Of a stretch of DNA of 64,000 nt, positions 56,943 to 64,000 are shown piece after piece. Position 1 is the first letter of the stretch; every line of letters starts with the position of its first letter. A program made the translations under genes and the position numbers. Below the pieces are notes generated by a model, which searched no databases, was not told the origin of the DNA, and worked only from the letters and a program-made list of their open reading frames with translations. Where the stretch lies: NCBI GenBank assembly GCA_949752795.1, contig OX457074.1, forward strand, positions 33,713,980-33,777,979, in the 5' to 3' direction. This stretch comes from Hyperoodon ampullatus (Eukaryota; Chordata; Mammalia; Artiodactyla; Ziphiidae).

Positions 56943-57410
56943 AAAGAAGATGTGGTACATAATAGACAATGGACTCAGCCATAAAAAAAGTCATTTGCAG
57001 CAACATGGATGGACCTAGGGATTATCATACTAAGTGAAGTAAGGCAGAAAGAAAGACAAATACCATATGATATCACTAATCTGTGGAATCTGAAATATGA
57101 CACAAATGAACTTATCTACGAAACAGAAACAGACTCACAGACATAGAGAACAGATTTGTGGTTGCCAAGGGGGAGGGGGTGGGAGGGGGATGGAGTGGGA
57201 GGTTGGGATTAGCAGATGCAAACTACTATATATAGAATGGATAAACAACGAGGTCCTACTGTATAGCACAGGGACCTATATTCCATATCCTGTGATAAAC
57301 CATAATGGAAAAGAATATGAAAAAGAATGTATAGATATGTATAACTGAGTCACTTTGTTATACTGCAGAAATTAACACAACATTGTACATCAACTATACT
57401 TCAGTAAAAT

Positions 57411-57460
<50 letters not shown>

Positions 57461-57678
57461 TGGTACGCGGGCCTCTCACTGTTGTGGCCTCTCCCGTTGC
57501 GGAGCACAGGCTCCGGATGCACAGGCTCAGCAGCCATGGCTCACGGGCCCAGCCGCTCCGCGGCATATGGGATCCTCCCAGACCGGGGCACGAACCCGTA
57601 TCCCCTGCATCGGCAGGCGGACTCTCAACCACTGCGCCACCAGGGAGGCCCCAGTAAAATAAATTTTAAAAAAAATAA
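56943..57678 (+). mobile_element. L1 3' end (artiodactyl-type) with a SINE in its tail
   Basis: 'agatgtggtacataatagacaatgg', 'gcaacatggatggacctaggg' (ORF2 end), 'gtggttgccaaggggga', 'ctactgtatagcacagggacc' and 'caactatacttcagtaaaataaa' (3' UTR). It is flanked by a perfect 12-bp TSD GAGTGCTATCCA (56931-56942 and 57679-57690). Confidence 0.95.
57418..57651 (-). mobile_element. CHR-type SINE with about 46-nt T run, nested in L1
   Basis: A T run spans 57414-57459 (part of it is the TSD end). It is followed by 'cgcgggcctctcactg', the body and 'gcgccaccagggaggcc'. It is flanked by CAGTAAAATAAATTTT (57402-57417 and 57652-57667), a perfect 16-bp TSD inside the L1 3' end. Confidence 0.97.
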
Positions 57679-57689
57679 GAGTGCTATCC

Positions 57690-58000
57690 ACGCCAGTGGC
57701 TGTTACCCCACAGCATCCTCTTTATATAACCCCCTCCCCAGCTTAGTACCAAGAACAGTCATGCTTTCTTTTGAGCAAACAGCTTGTTTGAGTGATTTGT
57801 GTAACTGAGGTTTGTCTGTCTGTGAAGGCTGCCATGGAGCTGAGGGTCATGTCCCCTGTCATTTGAGAAACATTTCTTAGGCCAGTTCCTGGCTCCATTT
57901 TATGGCCCCGCTATCGATTCTCCTGTCTTACTCTCACATTTTATGTGTTTGTGGCCCTTTCGGTATCATTCAAAAGCCACCTGGAGTATATGTTCAAGAA
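57690..58000. other. Intronic stretch, no recognised feature
   Basis: Nothing recognised. Confidence 0.35.
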
Positions 58001-58009
58001 GGGTAGATA

Positions 58010-58219
58010 GGGCTTCCCTGGTGGCACAGTGGTTGAGAGTCCGCCTGCCGATGCAGGGGACGCGGGTTCGTGCCCCGGTCCGGGAAGATCCCACATGCCG
58101 CGGAGCGGCTGGGCCCGTGAGCCATGGCCGCCGAGCCTGGGTGTCCGGAGCCTGTGCTCCGCAACGGGAGAGGCCACAGCAGTGAGAGGCCCGCGTACCG
58201 CAAAAAAAAAAAAAAAAAA
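58010..58219 (+). mobile_element. CHR-type SINE (short GC-rich form)
   Basis: Full copy with an 18-A tail. It is flanked by GGGTAGATA (58001-58009) and GGGCAGATA (58220-58228), with one mismatch. Confidence 0.95.
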
Positions 58220-58229
58220 GGGCAGATAC

Positions 58230-59050
58230 ACAACAAATACAATTCCGCAGATCTGAGTGGGAAAGCGGTGTTGGGGTGAAAACGACAGAACGGCTGATTC
58301 GAAGACACGCAGATGGAAGGAAAAAAGAAAAGCTGGTAACAGCTTTGAGACGAGGAAAGACCTTCAGTTTTTAAGCAAGATGTACTGAGGGCGGGGTCCT
58401 TCTGCGTTCTGAGTTCACCCACAGAAACTGTAGCTTCCCACACAGTGTTCAGGGTGAGAATCAGAACACAAGGTCAGTGTTCATCCCAGAAATGTTATAA
58501 ACAAACGAGGGTTTAGGTTTTTGTGTCCGTATGTAAAAAGCAGAAATGGAGAGAAGGTGAGCATCACCCCAGTTTCTGAGCTAGAAAAGGTTTTCTGGGT
58601 CCAGGCAGGTCAGCCTGGGGTGGGGTAGGAGCTTTCCTGGGAGGCCAGCCGGAGGCCGGGGGCCGCGAACAATGGCCACCTCTCCCTGAGATGCTCAGCG
58701 CTGTTCTCCATTCACCCACAAAACCAAATAAAGACCTTTAAGCTGCTACTTTCCCAAATGAATCCACTTCCAAATCCGGGGCTGGGAACATGCAGCACTA
58801 AGCCGGTGAGCAAACACCCGCTAAAGGAGAGAACAAGAGACACTCTCTCGGCTGCCCCATTAGCACGTTTGGGAAATTAATCAACCCCCCAACCCCTCCA
58901 AGGACATTGTTTCCCTGGGCTGGCTGAGTGCACATCGATTAACTTCTCACGTAGCAGCAGGTAGGACGACCAGGTAACAAAAAGAGGCGTGGCATCAACT
59001 CACTGTATAAAGGTGCCCAGAGCTGATGCCCCAACCATCTTCTTTAATTC
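58230..59050. other. Intronic stretch, no recognised feature
   Basis: No recognised repeat. 'gggaaattaatcaacccc' and 'catcgattaacttctc' near 58873-58948 are homeodomain-like cores in otherwise ordinary sequence. Confidence 0.35.
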
Positions 59051-59053
59051 TTT

Positions 59054-59510
59054 TTCTTTTTTTTTAAAATGGAAGTATAGTTGATTTATAATATTATATA
59101 AGTTATAGGTGTACAACATAGTGGTTTAGTATTTTCATAGATTATACTCCACTTAAAGTTATTATAAAATATTGGCTAGATTCCCTGTGTTGTACAGTGT
59201 ATCCTTGTAGATGATTTTATACATAGCAGCTTGCACCTCTTCATCCCCTTCTCCTATCTTGCCCCTTCCCCCTCCCCTCTTCCCACTGGGAACCACTAGT
59301 TTGTTCTCTGTGTCTGTGGGTCTGCTTCTGTTTTGTTATACTCACTAGTTTATTTTTTAGATTCCACATATAAGTGATACCATAAGTATTTGTCTTTCTC
59401 TCTCTGATTTATTTCACTCAGCATAACGCCCTCTAGGTCCATCCATGTTGTTGCAAATGGCAGAATTTCATTCTTCTTTATGGCTGAGTAATATTCCATT
59501 GTATATATAC
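59054..59510 (-). mobile_element. L1 3' end (older artiodactyl-type), antisense
   Basis: 'tatagttgatttataatattatataagttatagg', 'ccctgtgttgtacagtgtatcc', 'gattccacatataagtgataccataag' and 'ttatggctgagtaatattccattgta'. The left flank 'catcttctttaa' and the right 'catctccttaag' may be a degraded TSD. Confidence 0.88.
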
Positions 59511-59514
59511 TGCA

Positions 59515-60620
59515 TCTCCTTAAGCTGTCTTCATGAATCTGGAATTCCAAGAGATTTCTTTATGAGACAAACAGTGTCTGTCAAAGGAAGGACCCCCTTT
59601 CCCGGGGCCCCGCTTCCTCTGAAGAGAGAGGGTTTTCCTCTTAACTCAGAACAGAAATAGGGCTTGTTAATGATCATGACAGAATGTTACCCTCACTGAC
59701 AGGAGTCAAGTCCCAGAGCTGTGCCCTCAGAGCAGGGCGCTTCCACTTTTAGGGGTTACAGAGAATTTGGGAAAAGGGCTGGGTGCTAGAGTACACGCGT
59801 GTGACATGCATATGAGCCTCAGCACCCAGGTTCAGGGGGATTACAGACCCGCGGGGGCCATCCATGGGCCCAGGTGGAGAGACCCGAGATGGCTCATCAG
59901 CAATGCGCCAGCCACCAGCCAGCTGCTTGACCATCAGAAGCCCAGACGAGGTGATGTGTTAGGCAGTCAGCATACTCAGCATGGTGGACACGTGTTCTCC
60001 AGCCACCTGTGAGGTCAGCTTCACAGTTAGGACACCCAAGCTTCACTCACCCCCCAATGCTTTGCCTGAACTACCTCCAAATGGGATATGCCTCTGTGTT
60101 TTAGTGACATCGATATGATGAGCTGGCATGACAGTGGTCTGCACGTGGTCCTGTAAAGCCACGGAGACACTGCCCGCTGTGATACTCAACAGGAAAGCCA
60201 GTCTGCCTCCAGGCAAGAGTGACTAGGCCTCCTGTGATCAGAAGATGTGTCTCTCTCTTCCTTGGCCGTTATGAGGTCAACTCTAAGACCTGCACGTGGC
60301 ACTTTATCCACCAGAAAGGACTGGGCACCCAGGCTCTCCGAGGGGTGTTTGCTCCACTTTAGAGCCAGGAGAGTGAGGCTGAGGGCTGTTAGATGGAGTT
60401 GCCCCAAGTATCCAGCCACGGCAAAGCAGGGACTCGGGCTTCAGAAGGTTCAACTCCGAATGTCACGTTCATCCCGACTCTCAGCAGTTCTAAGAACCTC
60501 CAGGATTAAAATGCTCAAATACAGCAACCATCTCCCCAGACCCATCTGACCCATCTATTATCACCTACCCCTTTTCTAAAGAGGCGTCCATCTCCCCTCT
60601 TTTTCAGACAATTAAAAAAA
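59515..60620. other. Intronic stretch, no recognised feature
   Basis: No repeat or gene recognised. The frames are short. Confidence 0.35.
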
Positions 60621-60627
60621 AAATAGG

Positions 60628-60936
60628 GGCTTCCCTGGTGGCGCAGTGGTTGAGAGCCTGCGGATGCAGGGGACGTGGGTTCATGCCCCGGTCCGGGAAG
60701 ATCCCACGTGCCGCGGAGTGGCTGGGCCCGTGAGCCATGGCCGCTGAGCCTGCACGGGCCTCTCACTGTTGTGGCCTCTCCCGTTGCGGAGCACAGGCTC
60801 CGGACCGCAGGCTCAGCGGCCATGGCTCACGAGCCCAGCCGCTCTGCGGCACGTGGGATACTCCCGGACCGGGGCACGAACCCACGTCCCCTGCATCGGC
60901 AGGCGGACTCCCAACCACTGCGCCACCAGGGAAGCC
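60628..60936. mobile_element. Head-out inverted pair of CHR-type SINEs
   Basis: The left copy (60628-60755, plus strand) has the head 'gggcttccctggtggcgcagtgg' and stops in 'ccgctgagcctgca'. The right copy (60756-60936, minus strand) starts 'cgggcctctcactgttg' and runs to the head complement 'gcgccaccagggaagccc'. Neither has a poly(A) or poly(T) tail, and no TSD is seen. The left copy lacks about 13 bases in 'gagagcctgcggatgc', and the right copy reads 'ctccggaccgcagg', missing a few bases of the usual 'ctccggacgcgcagg'. The arms can pair over roughly 130 bp with a loop of about 40 bases. Confidence 0.92.
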
Positions 60937-60939
60937 CTA

Positions 60940-62390
60940 GCGCTGGGTTTTTCCAACAGTAGTTGTCTCGTAAAGAAATCTCTCGAAACTCCAGTGTCCT
61001 GCAGGAGAAAAAGCACTCGCCCTCCAATCCTATAGGACCAACATCACAGACCAGGGCGGCTCTATACGGCTCGCCCAAAAGGCTTTGCTACCACCCTGCT
61101 GGGGTCAGGGAAAGAATCAAAATTTCTCACAAGGTGTTTTCAGGTATCGCGGACAGAGGAGCTGACCTGAGGCTATACCCGCTCTGCCCTCCTTCTTCCC
61201 TTTAAACAAACCAGGTGTGTAGAAGGCAAAGCGAGCTGGTTCTCAACGTCCAGAGGGCAGAAGTCACACCTCAATCCATCTTTAGAAGCAGTGAGACACA
61301 AAAGCTGTGCCAGGCTGAACAATCCACTCCAACCAAGAAAAACAGGCTGATAAATTAGTCTTGGGAAGCCACCGAGCAGAGGCCCCAAGAATCAACTCAA
61401 TAGGCTGCCTCCTGTTCTAGCCCATTAACTATTTGAGATTACCATCATGCGGGGAGTCGCCTGTCAGCTGGAAATTAAATTAGCCTGGCTACAAACCAGG
61501 AATGTCAAGTGGAAAATATCTGATGAGCGATCCTGGGGAAAAACTCCGCCACCAAACCCCACCCCGCCAAGCAGCATCCTTCCATCCTCCGAGCTGGGCC
61601 CTTCTGTGCAGTGGCTCTTGATAAGAAGCACGACACAGCCAAAGGGGTGAGACTTTCCTGGTTCTGGTTTTCAGAGAAAAGCACAGTCCACTGGGGTCAC
61701 TCCTAGTAAAACAGCCAAAGAGGTGGCCTCATGAGACAAAATGGTCAGAAATGTGGCACTCAGAAAGAGACAGAATAAGAAATGTCCAGATTAGAAAGAA
61801 AGGACGGGGGAGGGTGAAGAGACAGAATGGGGGCAGGGGATAAACACACATGTGCACCCAGCATCCCTGGGGATGGTCTGTGCAGAGGCAGACGCTCCAG
61901 TGAGGGGAGAGCAGGCCCTACCTGCACCTTCAGAACAGGTGTGTGCTTGCAAAGCTACCTTGTAATTACCAGGTTTGGCATTTGGCTGTGGCAGCCAAGC
62001 CCTGAGCACCTTCTAAGATTGTTGGAACCCAGCAACCAAGGGGCTGTTGCTGCGCAGGTCCTCGAGCTGAGAAGTGAAATTTCTAATTACACGGCATTGG
62101 GCTCTACCCTAATGACGGGCTCCATCCAGGCAAGCAAAAAGCACCCAGCTTAGAGGATGTGGGTCCCTGAGCACATCCCAAGAGGATCCCAGCCTTTGCC
62201 TATTTTTCTGGGGGGGTGGGGCACATTCTCTGATCACCAGCAAAAGCAATTCCTATTTCACACTATTCAGTGGCACTTTGTAAATCCCACTTCCAAGTTG
62301 AAATGCTTGAGAGAGAGAGAGGAAAGATGCATAATGAACCATACTAGTTACCCTTTGAAGTCATGATGTTAAAGGCTCACTCACCAAAGC
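60940..62390. other. Intronic stretch, no recognised repeat
   Basis: About 1.4 kb of unique-looking sequence. 'ggaaattaaattagcctggc' (61469-61488) and 'gaaatttctaattacacggc' (62076-62095) are AT-core blocks. There are no coding or RNA signals. Confidence 0.35.
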
Positions 62391-62394
62391 CCTC

Positions 62395-62760
62395 AGTCCC
62401 CCTGAAGCTATCCCACTCTCCTTCCTTTCTCCCCTGCTGGTCATTCCCTGCGTCCACGACACTTTTTCACATAAACCTCCTTGGCTTTTCACATGTGTTC
62501 CTTCTGCCAAGACTCCCCTTTCCTCACTTGGTCTGTACACGAACTCCTATTCATCCGTCAAAACCTTGCTCTGCGTTACCTCTTCTCTGAAGCCTTTCCA
62601 GGAAAGATCCTTCCCCACTTCGACAGATTTAATCACTCCTTCCTCTGCAATATTTCTTTGCCTTGAGCATCCTTCTCTTTTTGCCTGCATCACGCACCGC
62701 ACGACTGTATTTAGCCATCTCAACCCCCGACTTTACTCACGAGCTCTGTAGTCAATATCG
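62395..62760 (+). repeat. L2 remnant
   Basis: 'gtgttccttctgccaagactccc', 'aactcctattcatccgtcaaaacc' and 'cttctctgaagcctttccagg' follow the L2 3' region in sense orientation. Confidence 0.75.
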
Positions 62761-62884
62761 ATGGTGTAGGCCAGGCCCTGTCCCCACCCTCATTTATGGA
62801 ACCCCCTTACACTAAGAACTGGCACCCCTTTACACTAAGAACACACTAAGAACACAAAGAGCTTCTTCTCTGCCCCTAACCTGC

Positions 62885-63285
62885 CCTCTTTCTTTGATCT
62901 CTGATCACAGTGACTTCTCACAGGGACGTGATCCCATCCCCAGGCCCCCCAGAGGCCCTTTCTCTTCCTTCCGGCCTCTACCCAACATCACCTCTTTAAA
63001 AAGGCCTAAAGTAGCCCTTTTCTCCCATCATCCTCTCTCCCACAACTCTCCATCCCCCTCTCTGTTTTATTTCTCTTCGTGGTTCCGATCACTGCAGGAG
63101 ACCTTCTATTTTTATTAGTTTGTTTGTGTATCAGTCTCCTGCCCATCTCCCTAGTAGAATGTAAGTGTCAGGAGGGCAGGATCAGTGTTCATAAAATAGG
63201 CACTCAATAATAATTGTGAAATGAATAAATCTCTGCATCCCCAGAGCCTGGCACAGAGTAGCTGCTCAATTAAATGACAAAATCA
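62885..63285 (+). repeat. Second L2 remnant (3' end)
   Basis: 'ctagtagaatgtaagtgtcaggagggcaggatcagtg', 'aaataggcactcaataataattgtgaaatgaataaa' and 'ccccagagcctggcacagagtagctgctcaat' are L2 3' text. The terminal motif is partly repeated. Confidence 0.75.
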
Positions 63286-63289
63286 ATAT

Positions 63290-64000
63290 GTAACTATAAG
63301 AAGCAAAACTGACATCAGTGGCCATTGTAATCCAGGGACACCACGAGCTGAGTGAAATCAACTGGATTCGTCTCCGATTCTCTGTCCCCGCTGCTGGTTT
63401 CCAATGGACACAATCCCCAGGGGTGTCCATAATGTCTCTTTCCCCCAGGTTCTCCTCTTGATAGACTCCACTGACTAGAGAAAAGACAAAGGATTTTACT
63501 ATGAAGACAAAACGTCAAATCTAAATTGGAATGTAACTGGTAAGCAACCAGCAGCTGGAAAATTCTCTACGGAGGTCACGTGCAATAAAAATAACTGGGA
63601 CTGACTAACCCAAGCACACCGCTGAACCTGAATGGTGCAGTCACGTGGGGAGCATCTTTACCTGCAGCCCAGAGTGCTGGGTCCACTAGTGCTGGGTCCA
63701 CAGCTCCAGCTCCTGGGACCCGTCCCCAACACAGCTGGGGGCTGAGCAACCACAGAGGACACACACCCATAGGTGCCATGCCCTTGCACTTCCCATCCCC
63801 CCCAACCAACATCTCCCAAAGACACCATCTGGGGTAAGATGAGGTGGCTTTGATCAGAGGCCTCAAAATGAATGCAAGCTTAAGTCTCGAAGAAGCTGGC
63901 ACACATTTCTCCCTGGCAAATGTTCCTTTAACAGAACACAAAAAAGCCACGAGCCTGTTCCGTACTTCTGTTTCCAGCTGGGGCTGGAAGAAAACAACCC
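63290..64000. other. Intronic stretch at window end, no recognised feature
   Basis: The minus-strand 124-codon frame at 63576-63950 shows no recognised domain. No exon 1 of the sulfotransferase is present. Confidence 0.35.

Larger units (their letters stand above)
42548..64000 (-). other. HS3ST3A1/HS3ST3B1: Intron of the HS3ST3-type gene (3' part)
   Basis: The family has two coding exons with a long intron between them. No sequence encoding the 5'-PAPS loop (GVKKGGTR-type) or the catalytic EPHFFD segment occurs up to the window end on the minus strand, so the intron is at least 21.4 kb. All features listed at higher coordinates lie within it. Confidence 0.75.

Noticed and set aside
1..64000. 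CRISPR arrays, operons, prophage or bacterial defence systems
   Set aside because: The repeat landscape and exon structure are mammalian, and none of these are present.
42548..64000. Exon 1 of the sulfotransferase within the window
   Set aside because: I looked for the GVKKGGTR-like PAPS loop and the EPHFFD-like segment on the minus strand and found neither, so exon 1 must lie beyond the window.

Overview
The window is vertebrate, and almost certainly cetacean, nuclear DNA. It carries many copies of a tRNA-derived SINE of the CHR type, shared by cetaceans, hippos and ruminants. Most copies belong to the short GC-rich, roughly 200 bp form that I associate with toothed whales. It also carries artiodactyl-type L1 3' ends, an 80 bp mariner MITE of the kind seen in cetartiodactyls, and the usual older mammalian repeats (MIR, L2, L1M, MER5A, MER20, Tigger, hAT). 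The layout is one exon in a gene-poor landscape. I see no operon, CRISPR array or microbial system.

One protein-coding exon can be supported: the last exon of a heparan sulfate glucosamine 3-O-sulfotransferase of the 3A1/3B1 pair, on the minus strand (41929-42547). It has a clean splice acceptor, a plausible branch point and an intact 205-residue sulfotransferase C-terminal half. Exon 1 (5'-PAPS loop, catalytic glutamate, membrane anchor) is not in the window, so 42548-64000 is read as the 3' part of a long intron. The 3' UTR runs toward lower coordinates. Candidate poly(A) signals lie at 41207, 40243 and 38836, and the stretch 38810-41928 is notably free of recognisable repeats.

Region by region: 1-38800 is intergenic, downstream of the gene. 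It holds an LTR remnant (1-590), a 41 bp retrocopy of a tRNA 3' end (2800-2840), old L1 and DNA-transposon remnants, a recent 5'-truncated L1 (15651-16456), a Tigger inside an L2 (17592-18110), a broken hAT transposase copy split by a SINE and an L1 (23095-25595), and a MER20 split by an L1 that itself holds two SINEs (36305-37255). 38810-41928 is the candidate 3' UTR. The intron (42548-64000) holds MIRs close to the exon, an LTR-like block (45285-45800), several CHR SINEs with clear target-site duplications, an L1 with a SINE in its tail (56943-57678), a head-to-head SINE inverted repeat (60628-60936), and L2 remnants near the end.

Target-site duplications (TSDs) can be read directly around more than a dozen insertions and give a relative insertion order. 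I found no novel multi-gene system. The most unusual items are the tRNA 3'-end retrocopy, the inverted SINE pair, the deletion-associated SINE and the layered transposons.
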